From Ursus arctos (taxonomy: Eukaryota; Chordata; Mammalia; Carnivora; Ursidae), in the NCBI RefSeq assembly GCF_023065955.2, contig NW_026622986.1:13107848-13171847 (forward strand): 64,000 nt of DNA, given 5' to 3'. The notes beneath the pieces are model-generated. The model was not told the DNA's origin. It made no database searches and worked only from the letters and a program-made list of their open reading frames with translations. The position numbers and the translations under genes were made by a program. Positions 1 to 12,369 of the stretch are shown piece after piece (position 1 is the first letter of the stretch; every line of letters begins with the position of its first letter).

Positions 1-454
1 GTAGGAGTGCTAGATTCAAGCAGCAGGACACAGTGGCACTAAAGTTAGGTGTTGACATATTTTGCAATGTATTTCAAAGTTCCTTTTCATGTTTCCTTTG
101 TTGAAAGTTGAGGGTTGGAGAGTAGAGAAATTCGGCATGAGACAAAAACCCTAAAGCTTATTTGGGTTAATAATACATGTTAGGCTTCAGTTTGCAGCAG
201 CTTGTTACTTTATTAAAGACTGAAAAAACAATGACTTTGCTTCAGCAATCACCAGAAATGGCCATTTTTCTAAAAGTATTTTTTAAGATATTCCTTACTG
301 GTAGACATCTACACCTTTTCTCCTATACCTGTTTTTAATATTCCGCTTTGTTGTTGTTGAATCTTCATCAAGTTTTCAGTATGTTAAGTGTTTAGTCCTT
401 CCAAATTACTAATTATTTAGCAGTGTGCAACTGCATTTTGATGAAATAGTGTTT

Positions 455-647
455 GTTTTTTTTTTTTTAAAGATTTATTTATTTGAGAGACAGAGCACGT
501 GGAGGGAAGGGGCAGAGGGAGAGGGAGAAAGAGAGAATCTCAAGCAGACTTCCTGCTGAGCCTGGCTCGATTCTCAGACCCTGAGATCCTGACCTGAGCC
601 AAAATCAAGAGTTGGATGCTCAACCGACTGAGCCACCCAGGGGCCCC
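455..647 (-). repeat. SINEC (tRNA-Lys-derived carnivore SINE)
   Basis: T-rich start, GA-rich tract, and the end in gagccacccagg. Target-site duplication is near-perfect: TGATGAAATAGTGTTT before and TGATGAGATAGTGTTT after. Confidence 0.95.
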
Positions 648-1319
648 TGATGAGATAGTGTTTTATATATTATTTGTTTATATACGTAACAAATTAACTG
701 GGGTTGGAGATAGAGCCATGTTTGATACGGAAATACGTTTCAGCCTTGAGGGGACTTAGATATCTTTTCATCTGGATGTGTGTAGTGATTTTTAATCTGA
801 CAGTTATAGGAATGAAAACTAGAGAGCAGTGTGTATGGTTTGGTGGAGATGGGTTCTGTGTTAGAGGATGAGGAGAAAGATCCAGAAATCCAGTTAGAGT
901 GGGAAAGGTGTGGAAAGGAGTGGGTGTGCCCTATTCGTAATAGGGACGATTCTGTGCCTCGACCCCTCTTATAGTGTCTGGCATGTAGTGGACTTCCAGT
1001 AAATGTGTGCTGAGTTCATGGCCGAAGGCCCATGATTTATAGGAGTTCACGCTGAAGTACTGTATGATATAGAAAGTTTTCGTTTTATTTATTTATTAAA
1101 ACATTTTTTTCCATTTTATTTAATAAATATGCCTCTGGATACAAACACACGGAGAGAGTCCCATATATATGTAAAATAAGTAGCTGTCTATTTGTGGTAA
1201 GCTTTTTGAAAAGATGTTTTGTTTTGTTTTCTTAAGCATTAAAAGTAATGTGTAAGGTCCACTGCTTGATTTTTCCCCCCAGTGCAGAAGAGTCTAAATT
1301 CAAAAGTAAATTGCTCGCA

Positions 1320-1521
1320 GGGCGCCTGGGTGGCTCAGTCGGTGAAGAGTCTGCCTTCGGCTCAGGTCGTGATCCCAGGGTCCTGGGATTGAGCCCCACG
1401 TCGGGCTCCCTGCTCAGCAGGGAGTCTGCTTCTCCCTCTGCCTCTGCCTGCTGCTCCCCCTGCCTGTGTTCTCTCTCTCTCTCTCTGTCAAGTAAATACA
1501 TAAAAACTTAAAAAAAAAAAA
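1320..1521 (+). repeat. SINEC
   Basis: Starts ggcgcctgggtggctcag, with a (CT)n tract and an A-tail. Perfect duplication AAAAGTAAATTGCTC at 1302-1316 and 1522-1536, so a relatively young insertion. Confidence 0.95.
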
Positions 1522-1790
1522 AAAAGTAAATTGCTCACATTATCACTCTGCAGTGGATCAGAAAAAAACCAAAAAACAAAAAGACATTTTTTCTGAATGT
1601 AGTAACACCTGCAGACTTCTTGTTCAGAAATTGGCCCTGCGTGGCCTCCTGTGGTTCTGACTCTTCCCAGTTACCCAACCTGACCATTCTAGTAAAATCA
1701 TCCAGGAGTAAAATACTAAAAGCACCCATGTTAAGTCCAAAAGACTACTCTTGAGCTTTTACTTTGAAGGGAAGGATGTTAGTAACCACT

Positions 1791-1981
1791 TTTTTTTTTT
1801 GAAGATTTTATTTATTCATTTGAGAGAGAGAGAGAAAGGGAAAGCATAGAGGGAGAGGCAGTGTGAGAAGCAGACTCTTCACTGAGCGGAGAGCCCAATG
1901 CGGGGCTTGATCCCAGGACTCTGGGATCATGACCTGAGCTGAAGGCAGACGCTTAACCGACTGAGCCACCCAGGCGCCCCT
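1791..1981 (-). repeat. SINEC
   Basis: Reverse-oriented copy ending in cgcccc. The duplication GTAACCACTTTT flanks it. It forms an inverted pair with the copy at 1320. Confidence 0.95.
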
Positions 1982-2599
1982 GTAACCACTTTTCTTAATC
2001 ATTCTGCCCGGGTCATAATTAGGCGTATAGTTTTCTTGGGGCACTGAGCTTTCTGTAGAGAAGGTTCTAGAAACAGGATAGGTGTGGGGAAGATCTCTGT
2101 GGGAACACTCTTCAGGTGGACCCTGGGGCAGATGGTCCTGCCTTGAAAAGTCAGGCGCAGGCTTCTGAGGAGAGGAAATCTCATCTGTACAGCCAGAGCA
2201 GATAGTTGAGCGGGCACGGCAAAAGGCATGATGTTTCCCTCTACCCTTAATCTGTTGTTTTCTGTAACTTTTCTTCTCTTATCACACCATACCCTACATT
2301 TTGCAAGTTAATTTAAAAAGAAAAAAGGACAAAAAGATCTCATGAAGAGCCTTGAAAAACATTCCAGAGTTCTGAAAATACTGATCGGAGGTTTATGTTT
2401 ATTCTATTAACCTATTACAGGAAAAGATTGAGGGTTCAGAGAGTTGTATGTGTTTTTGTAAATCTGTAGAGGATTTTGTGTAGTTATCTACATCACATGG
2501 GTTCTCAGTAAGTGTTGCTAACTGTTCATGCGCCTTCCAGCTAACGTTCCTGCTAAAACCTCACTCAGGCTGTTAGTCTTTAGACCCACCCGTAATTCT

Positions 2600-2803
2600 G
2601 GGGCACCTGGGTGGCTCAGTTGGTTAAGCATCTGCCTTCAGCTTGGGTCATGATCTTGGGGTCCTGAGATTGAACCCCAGCCCCACTCGGGCTCCCTGCT
2701 CAGCAGGGAGTCTTCTTTTCCCTCTCCCTTTGCCCCTCCCCCCAGCGCGTGTACCCACTCGCTCTCTCTCTCTCTCAGATAAATAAATAAAGTCTTAAAA
2801 AAA
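2600..2803 (+). repeat. SINEC
   Basis: Starts ggcacctgggtggctcag, with a (CT)n tract and aaataaataaagtc tail. Flanks share ACCC-ACAATTCTG-like sequence. Confidence 0.93.
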
Positions 2804-3377
2804 AAGAGAGAGAAAGGACTACCCACAATTCTGTTCTGGCTCCAGGGGCCTTTTTTTCCCTTCATGCCTTGAGGGCTCTCCCTCTGTTATTTGAAAATCG
2901 ATCTGATTATTTAAAATATCACTCCTGCCAAGGAAGTGTACGTAAGAGGATTTCTACAGAAGATAAAGGGTGACGGTATTATCCAAAATATCACTGCTGC
3001 CAACTGGGTTGCATAAGAGCATTTCTACAGAGGTGAGGAATGAATCTGTAATGAGAACGTTTCAGGCATTTTGGCATCGTGAGTTCTGGGGAGGAAATAG
3101 AGATTTTACAGCTGTGGGACCCTTGCTAGACCTCATATCATACGTAAATTGTTGTGTCTTGTGCTAACAAGCCCACCCTTCTCTGATCACTCATTCACTC
3201 TGCTCTCACTAAAACTGTCACATTATGCCTATCCAAATTGTTAGTTTATATTGTCTCTCCCCACTCCCAAGCTAACCTGAGAGCTCTTTTGAGAGCTGAG
3301 AGCCTGCCTCATTTATGTTTGAATTCCCAGTGCTTGGCAACAGTGCCTGGAAAGTAGCAGACACAAAATATATGTTG

Positions 3378-3533
3378 ATTTTTTTATAAGATTTTATTTA
3401 TTTAGTTGACAGAGAGAGTACATAAGCGGGGGGGGGGGGGAGGCGGCAGGCAGAGGAAGAGGGACCCCAGGACCCTGGGATCACGACCTGAGCTGAAGTC
3501 AGACACTTAACCAACTGAGCCACCCAGACGCCC
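3378..3533 (-). repeat. SINEC, internally shortened
   Basis: Shorter than its neighbours and contains a G12 run at 3429-3440. The duplication AATATATGTTGATT flanks it. Confidence 0.9.
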
Positions 3534-3590
3534 CAATATATGTTGATTAAATGAGTAGTCTAGGTTATACATCTATCAACCTTTTGTAGT

Positions 3591-3792
3591 CTTTTTTTTT
3601 TTAAAGATTTTATTTATTTATTTGACAGAGATACAGATAGCCAGTGAGAGAGGGAACACAAGCAGGGTGAGTGGGAGAGGAAGAAGCAGGCTCCCAGCGG
3701 AGGAGCCTGATGTGGGGCTCGATCCCATAATGCCGGGATCACGCCCTGAGCCGAAGGCAGGCGCTTAACCGCTGTGCCACCCAGTCGCCCCC
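3591..3792 (-). repeat. SINEC
   Basis: Full-length reverse copy. Perfect duplication CAACCTTTTGTAGTC on both sides. Confidence 0.95.
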
Positions 3793-4058
3793 AACCTTTT
3801 GTAGTCTTACTCAGCTTTTTTTGTTTCACAACTTTTCCAAGTTGTGAATTGTATTAAGCCAAAACTCTGAATTGTATTAAGCCAACTAGAAAACGATAAG
3901 AAGTAATTTCTTAAGGACTGTTGTTAATTTTATTGTATGATTCTGAATGTGAGTATTATTGTTACGTTATTGTTCAAAGAATTCTCTGGTATGGATGTGT
4001 TTTGTATTCAGGTTGCATTTATATTCATAGGAAATTGGTTTTTACTTTCTTTTTAAAG

Positions 4059-4071
4059 AAAACTGAACTGA
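4059..4071 (+). CDS. ACBD5: ACBD5 final coding exon (last three codons and stop)
   Basis: ACBD5 is a tail-anchored peroxisomal acyl-CoA-binding protein that binds very-long-chain acyl-CoA and tethers peroxisomes to the ER through VAPB. The exon starts at 4059 with one A that would complete a split codon, followed by codons for Lys-Leu-Asn and TGA at 4069-4071. As I remember it, human ACBD5 ends in a run of Arg followed by Lys-Leu-Asn, so an incoming AG would give Arg-Lys-Leu-Asn-stop. The acceptor is good (pyrimidine-rich 4041-4056, AG at 4057-4058). Position and strand fit: ACBD5 is the known neighbour of MASTL, tail to tail with it. Only three whole codons support the call, so identity rests mainly on synteny and the matching phase. 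Confidence 0.7.
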
Positions 4072-6000
4072 AGAAAATGGTATTTTACCCGAGAAGACTA
4101 CTGGGCCTGAATGACCTCAGAATGAAATGGAATGTGGAACTCACAAGAAATCTCAGTCTGTGATGATTACACTTCTTTCTGTCGTCCAATAGTTTGGTTT
4201 GTGTACATATATACATATATATATTTTGCACTACACAAATGATAACATTTTAAGGACTAATATTGCTGATACTTGAATAATTAATCTCAACTAGGTTATA
4301 AGTAGCATACATAGATTTGCCCTACCCTTGAACTTGAAGGACATTAAATTATTAATTATTGTTTGGTAACATGTTTACCTGATTATCTACCATAGAGAAC
4401 TATAAGCTGCTTTTCCAAGGTACAGTTGTGATAATGAGATTTATAACTGGATATTTTTAATTTTCTGAATTAACTATGAGAAAGAATGCAAACAAGGAGT
4501 GAATTTCAAATGAGATTGAATCAACTTTCTATCTTAGTCACTGAAATGCCATCCAAGGAATAGAAAACTGCTGGAAGAATCTTCTCCACATCCACTCTGT
4601 GGGCTGCCCCTAACCTCTCTGGGCATTCACAGCGCTGACTTTAGCGCTTTCAGGCGTCGTTATTACAGAGTAGAGCCCTTCGTACAAGGCTTACTTCTTA
4701 CAAACGAACACAGACTAGACATAACCTGCTGACAGGAATGATGCATTGGCTTCAAGTAGGTCTGAAAGTATACTCTGAGCCTGCAGATCATTGATAAGAT
4801 TTTATTCAGTCGTATACATTTATTCCTTTCTAATCGCTTTTCTTTAACTGAAGATATCTTGTTTCTGCTTCATAGGGTGCTTTGAAATATAAAATGAAAA
4901 CTTATTTATACTGTTTTTACAGAGGTCAAAAAGGAAACACATGAAAATCACTTTTCTGCAACTGGTAAACTACACAGACTGCACTCTTAACCTCTTAGTG
5001 CCTCCGTTTTTCCTTCGGGGTATAATATTTGAGATATACCTGTTTCACAAGGGTAATGGAAGGATTTGCAAGCTAGCAGGCCATATGCTTCCATATGAAT
5101 AAGGCACACCCAGCTAATGTAAACTGAAATGCCCCCCCCCCCATTTAGACTAAAAAGAAGACTGTAATTTAGATCCTTGAAGGCTTTGTTTGGAATTATT
5201 CTTCCTGTATTCTTCGCAAAACTCCACTCATTTAGATACACCTCGTACTGTAAAGATTTCTCTCATTCGAAGGCAAAGTAGCAATTACTTTTTAAGCATT
5301 CTTGGTATGTATGTTGTTGGGTTAAGCATCATGTGTTCAAGAGTGTTTTCAATAAGAAAGTAATTCTGTCCCTAGGGTAGAGGGTGGTTCTTTGTTGCTT
5401 GAAGAAAAAAGTATAAGAATAGAATTTGCTTTCCCCAGACTCTTTTTTTTTCTATTTTTTTCATGTAACTTGATGTTTTTTATTTTTTAATCACATCTTG
5501 ATTAAAATGTGTCTATCTAAAGGGATTACTAATGTTTGCTTTTTAAAAAACTGTTCTCTAGTTATTTAGGGGGAAAAATGAAGTAACTGAATTATATGTA
5601 AAAATAAGGTTTAGACCTGTGGATCAGGGATTATTTTCAAAAATAAGATATCAATTTGGTATCAGAAAATGGTGGCTTTTCTCTTTAGTAAATAAATTAA
5701 TTAAATGCAAATTAATAATGTAAGCAGTTGTGATTCATTACAGGCAGTGGGAGGTAACTAACTCCTAGGGATAACCATTTGTATCCTATTCCAAAGTCTT
5801 ATTTTATAGTTTGAAAAGCACTTTGCACACAGTTCTTGTATATATAAGTGAAGATGTAATTGTAGGATATAGTGGTACTGCTTTGTTTAACAAGAACGTC
5901 ATTTAAAATTTTAAATTGACAGCTGGTATTTTTTTAATGATCTACTTCTTTTCTGTTTATTGTAAAAGTACGTTAAAAATAAAAGGTTAATGAGAAATCC
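4072..6000 (+). other. ACBD5: ACBD5 3' UTR with poly(A) signal
   Basis: This is roughly 1.9 kb of AT-rich sequence that stands out because it has no SINE or L1, unlike everything around it; that fits a transcribed 3' UTR under constraint. An AATAAA lies at 5978-5983, so cleavage is expected near 6000. A C-run lies at 5131-5144. The exact end is inferred, and an earlier AATAAA-like site in 5685-5700 could give a shorter form. Confidence 0.6.
5978..5983 (+). terminator. ACBD5: Poly(A) signal, probable ACBD5 3' end
   Basis: A canonical AATAAA hexamer at the end of the repeat-free block after the ACBD5 stop codon. SINE and other repeat sequence resumes from about 6340. Confidence 0.5.
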
Positions 6001-6344
6001 TATGGTTTATTACTTGTTACTGGTAGAAGTACACTGATTATAAAGGATTAAATGAGCATAAATAGTGGCAATTCATAGAAAATAATCATGCCTCTCTCAG
6101 AATAAAGCCATGCTATTCGTACAATTTTATAAAAGTCCGAAAGTGGGATAAGGTAGAACTCCTTCAGTCATTTCGTTGAGAATATTATTGATCCCGTCAA
6201 AATCTTAGTTTCCATTCTTAGACCAAACAGATAGCTTCCCTCAGCCACTCAATACACCCTTAATCAGCCAAGACATCTTAAATACACATAGTTGGTCTTA
6301 GGTGGAATATAGTGAGAGGATTTGTGGTTTTTTGGTTTGGTTTT

Positions 6345-6526
6345 TTTTTTCCCTAGAGATTTTATTTATTCATTTGAGAGAGAGTATAAGCGGGGAGTGG
6401 GGGAAGAGGGATAAGCAGACTCCCCGCTGAGCAGGGAGCCCAACTCAGGGCTCCATCCCAGAATCCTGGGATCATGACCTGAGCCAAAAGCAGACACTCA
6501 AACAACTGAGCCAGCCAGGCGCCCCA
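6345..6526 (-). repeat. SINEC
   Basis: Reverse copy with the GA-rich tract and gcgcccc end. GGATTTGTG is repeated at the flanks. Confidence 0.93.
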
Positions 6527-6704
6527 GGATTTGTGTCTTTAATAGAAATATATGACTTATAACTTCTACAGATAGTGGTAAAAGTGATGTTAGCTATTTG
6601 TATCATTTAAGATACCAGTGTTCTGTGGCATGTCCTAAAAACTTAACTGCAGTGACTTGACCGAATAAGTTTTGGGTTTTTTTTCTCATATGCAAGAAGT
6701 ACAC

Positions 6705-6897
6705 AGGGCGCCTGGGTGGCTCAGTTGGTAAGCGTCTGACTTTGGCTCAGGTCAGGCTCCCGGCTCAAGGGAGAGTCCGCTTCTCCCTCTCCACCTGCCC
6801 TTCCCCCCCACTCATATGCTTGAGCTCTCCCTCTCTCCCTCTCTCTCTCTCCCAAATAAATACATTCATACATACATACATACATAATCTTTAAAAA
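6705..6897 (+). repeat. SINEC
   Basis: Starts gcgcctgggtggctcag and has a long (CT)n tract. The tail contains a small (CATA)n run at 6864-6884. Confidence 0.93.
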
Positions 6898-7370
6898 AAG
6901 AAGAAGTCCAGAGGTAGGAAGCCTAGGTCTGGTAAGGTGCTTCCACAGCGCAACTGGGGACGCAGGCTCCCTCTGTCATTCTATTCTACCCTCTTTTATG
7001 TGTGGCTTGGGTCGTTCTGCTTGCCAGGTGGCTGCTGCTCACCTAGGTCTGATGTCTATTTTACAGGCAAAGATCTTTAGCTGATCAGGAAACAGTAACT
7101 TCTTGGAACTCTCACACAGGACGTTCCCTTTGTTGGCTAGAGCTGGTGTCCCACAGTTATGTCTTTGTCTATAAAAACATTATTTAAAGACTAAAATTAT
7201 TCCAGTTTATACAGGTATAATTTTACAAATTTATTTTTGCCCCTATATAATAGGAAAGACCATGTGTTTGGGGCTTAAGTGCCCCCTTCTTCAGGTCTCT
7301 TCGTTTTCTACTTGTCTTTCCTTTCTGCTTCTCAATCCTTGTTTATCCTATTTTGTCTCCATTAATCCTC

Positions 7371-7572
7371 TTTTTTTTTTTTTTAAAGATTTTATTTCTT
7401 TTTTTGACAGAGAGAAAGACAGCCAATGAGAGAGGGAACACAAGCAGGGGGAGTGGGAGAGGAAGAAGCTCCCTCAGAGCAGGGAGCCCAATATGGGGCT
7501 GGTTCCCAGGACTCTGGGATCACGCCCTGAGCCGAAGGCAGACGCTTAAGGACTGAGCCACCCAGGCGCCCC
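7371..7572 (-). repeat. SINEC
   Basis: Reverse full-length copy. Duplication TCCATTAATCCTCTTTT on both sides. Confidence 0.95.
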
Positions 7573-7659
7573 TCCATTAATCCTCTTTTGCAATGGTGAC
7601 ACATTTTATAAACTGGAAAATGATAACTGTCCTTTCCTTTTAAAAAACAATTGAACTTT

Positions 7660-7881
7660 TATTTATTTATTTATTTATTTATTTATTTTTTTAAAGATTT
7701 TATTTATTTATTTGACAGAGATAGAGACAGCCAGCAAGAGAGGGAACACAAGCAGGGGGAGTGGGAGAGGAAGAAGCAGGCTCATAGCGGAGGAGCCTGA
7801 TGTGGGGCTCGATCCCAGAACACCGGGATCACGCCCTGAGCCGAAGGCAGACGCTTAACCGCTGTGCCACCCAGGCGCCCC
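7660..7881 (-). repeat. SINEC with (TTTA)n tail
   Basis: The tail is an expanded (TTTA)n at 7660-7690. Duplication AACAATTGAACTTTT flanks it. Sub-type with the 'cttaaccgctgtgccac' wording. Confidence 0.95.
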
Positions 7882-8239
7882 AACAATTGAACTTTTAAAT
7901 ACATATGTAATATGGGGTGGGGGGAGGCATTGTTCTGTTACTCTGCCTAGCGTCCTTTCCTCCTCCTCCTGATAAAAGCACCACTCCCTTCTGTCCCTCC
8001 ACCTTTGGAGAGAGCTCTTCCTCCCGCACTCATTAGGTGATTTCGGAGGAGGCTGTCAATGGAACACGCAGCTATGCCAGCCCTGCCCCTCCGCATACTA
8101 CAGTGGTGGGCCTGTGACAGAGCTGGCCAGTGTATATCCCGTTCTACTGACCACACTGACAGTCTCAGGGATGGGCATATGACCATAAGTAGGGCAAGTT
8201 GTGCTATTCTCTGGATTTATTTCAAGTAATCAGGGGAGG

Positions 8240-9035
8240 GAATAATTTGCCTTTTCCAGAACGTTATATAGTTGGAGTCATACAGTATGTGGCCTTTAGG
8301 GATTGGCTTCTTGCACTTAGCAATATGCATTTAAGGTTCCTCCATGTAATTTTATAGCTCCATACCTCATTTCTTTATATTTTCTATGACTGTGTTTCCA
8401 TAGAGTTTTATAAAACAAGCAGGAGGGGGGCAGATTTGGGCCATAGGCTATAGATTGCTGACTTCTGATCTAGATAGCTGATTTCCTTATAGCCCGGGAT
8501 CATATTTGATTGTATGGATGCACCACCGTTTATCCTTCCACTTGCTGAAGGACCTTGGTTGCTTCCGGATTTGAGCAGTTATGAATAAAGCTGCTGTAAA
8601 CAACTGTGTGCATGTTTTGTGTGGTCATACTCATTTGGGTAAATTCCAAGGAGCATGATTGCTGGATCCCATGGCAAAGGTACGTTTAGTTTAGTTTTGG
8701 GGGGGAGGAGGTGGAGAGAGAGCGTGAGCGGGGTAGGGAGGGACAGAGAGAGAGGGAGAGAGAGAATCCCAAGCAGGCTCCACGCCCAGCACAGTGCCCA
8801 GTGTGGGGCTACAACCCTGAGATCACAACCTGAGCCGAAATCAAGAATTAGATGCTCAACCGACTGAGCCACCCAGGTGCCCCAGTATGTTTAGTTTTAT
8901 AAGAAACTGCCAAAATGTCTTCCAGAGCAGCTGTACTGTTTTGTCTTCCCACCGGTAATGACTGGTGTTCTCGTTTCACGTCTTTGCCAGCATTTGGTGG
9001 TGTCAGTGTTTTGGATTTGAGCCTTTCTGGTAGGT
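8240..9035 (-). mobile_element. Ancient L1 fragment, split by a SINE
   Basis: Reverse complement of L1 3' region, with recognisable 'ttataagaaactgccaaa' wording. A SINEC at 8694-8883 interrupts it. Confidence 0.75.
8694..8883 (-). repeat. SINEC inside L1 fragment
   Basis: Reverse copy with flanks TACGTTTAGTTT and TATGTTTAGTTT. Confidence 0.93.
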
Positions 9036-9349
9036 GGGCAGTGGCATGCCATCGTGGTTTCCTTCTCTTTCGCTTTGAATTATAGCCTGTAAGGTTGATA
9101 CTGTAGAGAGCGTGGGCCTTCTATCCTGCAGCTTGGAGGAGGCTGAGATAATAAGGCCTCATCTGGACTTAAGAACTTAGACCCGAATCAGAAACAGTGA
9201 ACTCAGGTTACCTCTGAAAACGCTACTCCTCTCTTTATACAATTTGTTTAATGGATTAATAAATTTCCCTTGTTACTTAAGGTAGTTTCAGTTGGGTTTC
9301 TGACACTCGCAGCCAGAGTCCTGACTACTATAGACAGCTCTCGATTCTT

Positions 9350-9540
9350 GGGACCGATGTGGTGTGCAGGCTTTGAGCCGGACTGGCTAGGTTGGAATTG
9401 TGCCAATTATGGGAAAGTCACTTAAAACTTGTGTTTCAGTTTCCTCATGTATAAAATTTGGATAATAATATCATAGGGTTAATACATGTAGTGTACAGAG
9501 AATAGCGCTCAGAATACAGTAAGTACTTAGTAACTGACAG
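9350..9540 (+). repeat. MIR-like sequence
   Basis: Shows the MIR core wording: 'gtcacttaaaac', 'gtttcctcatgtataaaat', 'ggataataat', 'agtaagtacttag'. Confidence 0.7.
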
Positions 9541-10649
9541 CTACTGTGCTGGCAATATCATTTTGATCATTTCACCATCAGTCCTTCTACAGAAGTAGGA
9601 TAAGAAGACACCCAATTCCCTTTCACAGGTTTTGAAAGTGCTATAAAAAAAGATAAGACACTGGAACACCAGTGCAAGGGTTTGTTTTTTGTTTTTTGTT
9701 TTTAAACAAGAGCCAGTCTCCTCCACTTATCTTCTGGATGTTATCCCTTTCCTCAAAGATTTTGCCATGTATTTCTTCCCTGGAAGCAACTATCTTCATT
9801 ACTTTTGGTTGATTTTTTGGGGGCGGTACTTACCTCCAAGGTTCTAAATAATATGTTTGAACTATTACTCTCTGATACTTGTGTTAGGGATTATTTGTTT
9901 ACTTCCCACTACAGAAATTGAACATCTCATTCTTTTTCCTTCCTTCACATTCATTGCTCATGTATATCCTTTTCATTTCCCCACCTTTGAAAAACAGTTT
10001 GTCAAAACTGAAGGCTCTTAGATCTTACGCTACTTGGAAGCTAGCAAGTTTGCCTGGCACAGTTTTACGGATGCTGGTAGAACGAAGGAGGGTTTATTAT
10101 ACGTAGCAGTATTAGCAGCAAGAGTATTGGCATTTTGGTACTGGTGCTCCAAGCCCCAACCCCCACAGGGTGACACAAGAGGCCATATGGCACCTGCCCA
10201 TGCAGTGGGGGTGCATTACAGGAGAGGAGCCCTGACTTTAGGGAACCTGAATCTTTTATAACGGGTGTTAAGCGACCTGAACTTTACTCTGGATAGAGAC
10301 CCTATCTTTATTATGTTAGTAACTATCCTGCATTTACTGCAAAAGGAGATACAATCTCTGTCTTCCAAGGCTGTTCACCATACAAACATCCTTGAAAATA
10401 TAGTCCAGAATAAAGGGCAGTCAGTGCCTTATTCACAGGACATGAGACATGCAAGAGCCATGGAGAATTTTTGTTGTCTCACACATTTGTACTACAATAC
10501 ATTTGTATTATAATTATGGTTAGATCCGTATTTTGGGTTCACATTATTAGAACCATGTAAACATTATTCACATGTGAGCAATTTATTAAACTATGACAAT
10601 TTTCCCTTTCTTGCACAGCTTTTTTGTTACTGCTGGAGTTAATAGTCTT

Positions 10650-10756
10650 ATTTTATTTTTATTTTAAGTAGGCTCCATGCCCAACGTGGGGCTTGAACTC
10701 ACAACCCCAAGATCAAGAGTCACATACTCTATTGACTGAGCCAGCCAGGTGCCCCA
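10650..10756 (-). repeat. Old SINE copy (short tRNA-like form)
   Basis: Older, shorter form with 'aagtaggctccatgccca' and end 'gagccagccaggtgcccc'; no (CT)n tract. Confidence 0.85.
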
Positions 10757-11271
10757 ATACTCTTATTTTTTCATTTGTTTAGTTTTCTTTATACTTATCA
10801 ATAATTCAATCCCCAATTCTTCCCCAGCTGTCTAAATAACCTCAGGTACTCTATCAATTGAATGTGTATCCTATCAATTTCGTGTAGCTGACGAAGTCTG
10901 CTGGCAGCTTTTGACCTGCTCTGAAGTGGCTGTGCCCTGTGCCCAGCATAGAGGTCTTACGCCAGCCTCACACTTGACCATGATCTGTGAGGGGTCATCT
11001 TACCTCTGTCCTCTGTTGGAGACTTGGCTTCCCCTAATCCATGTATTCTCTTGGTTTACTGTCCCATTTTGCTAGAGCATGATTTCCAGTGTCTTCCTTG
11101 ACAAGAGGTAAATATTTTGAAACTTTGTATGTGTGAAAGTGTCTTTATTCTTCTGTTTCAGAAGTTGCTCGGTTGCCTTTTCATTTGCAGTTGTAACTGT
11201 TAAGAAGCTTGAAGACATGTCAAATGCTTCCTTTTTTCCTTGACACTCACACCACTGCTATGCTCACACCA

Positions 11272-11471
11272 CTTTTTTTTTTTTTAAGATTTTATTTATT
11301 TATTTGACAGAGAGAGACAGCCAGCGAGAGAGGGAGCACAAGCAGGGCGAGTGGGAGAGGAAGAAGCAGGCTCATAGCAGAGGAGCCCGATATGGGGCTC
11401 GATCCCAGAACGCCGGGATCATGCCCCGAGCCGAAGGCAGACGCCCAACCGCTGTGCCACCCAGGCGCCCC
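11272..11471 (-). repeat. SINEC
   Basis: Full-length reverse copy. Duplication CTCACACCACTT on both sides. Confidence 0.95.
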
Positions 11472-11639
11472 TCACACCACTTCTGACACGAGCTGGGTGT
11501 CCTACAATTTAACTCAATTCTGACTTTTTCTACCTGGAGATCATGTCAGATCCCACAGGGTAAGGGCTCAGTCCCACAAGACTGCCCTCCCAATCCCCCT
11601 TCAGAGGTTAGTCCCAAGTCCAAGTCATCTGTGCTTCTG

Positions 11640-12290
11640 AGCATTTGGCCATAAACTGGAGGTTCCTGTAACCATCTCCTCACGTTTGATTAATTTGCTA
11701 GCACAGCTCACAGAACTCAGGAAAACAGTTTACTGTTTACCAGTTTATTATGAAAGGATGTAGTCAATGATACAGATGAACATCCAGATGGAGGAGATGC
11801 ATAGCGCCAGGTGTGTGGGAAGGGGTACAGGCATTCCACGCCCTCTTTAGACACACTGCTCTCCCGCCAACCTCCACGTGTTTGACCCAGAAGTTCTCTG
11901 CACCCTGTACTTTTGGGATTCTTATGGAGGCTTCACCACAGAGCCATGATTGATTATCAACTCTGTTTCCTGCCCCTCTTCCCTCTCTCAAGAATGGGGA
12001 TGGGGTTGAAAATTCCAAGCTTCTAGTCATGGCTTTGTCTTTCTGGCAACCAGTCCCCATCCAAGAGTCATCTCATCAGAACAAAAGATACTCCTGTCAC
12101 TAGGAAATTCCAAGGGATTTAGAAGCAAAAACTGGGGTCAAAGACCAGATACGAGAACAACAGATGCTCCTACTGCTTTTATCACTTAGGAAATTACAAG
12201 GATTTTAGGAGCTCTGTGCCAGGAACCAGGGACAGAAGTCAACATATATATTTTCTATTATCTCACACCAGTCTTATTTCTTCCTCTTTG
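11640..12290. repeat. Ancient LTR-like repeat, unclassified
   Basis: Wording such as 'ggatacagatgaacagccagatg'-like stretches matches a repeat I have seen in many mammalian loci, but I cannot name the family. Confidence 0.4.
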
Positions 12291-12369
12291 GATACTTATA
12301 GGATCTTCCTTTTGCCGCAGTGTCTGAAATTTCACTGTTGTAAGTTAGTATACATAGGAAAGATGTTTG

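Larger units (their letters stand above)
1..4058 (+). other. ACBD5: ACBD5 last intron (partial, runs off left edge)
   Basis: I see no coding exon here. The stretch is assigned to the last ACBD5 intron because an acceptor (pyrimidine-rich, ending in AG at 4057-4058) opens the final ACBD5 exon. I looked for the preceding exon, which should carry the C-terminal membrane anchor of ACBD5, and did not find it, so it should lie left of the window. The intron holds six SINEC copies (455, 1320, 1791, 2600, 3378, 3591) and L2-like sequence around 3220-3560 and 940-1015. The rest is unique AT-rich DNA. Intron status is inferred from synteny. Confidence 0.6.

Noticed and set aside
3960..4040. Possible penultimate ACBD5 exon (looks like '...gttgcatttatattcat')
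   Set aside because: Slight resemblance to the membrane-anchor end, but no open frame of the right length and no donor.
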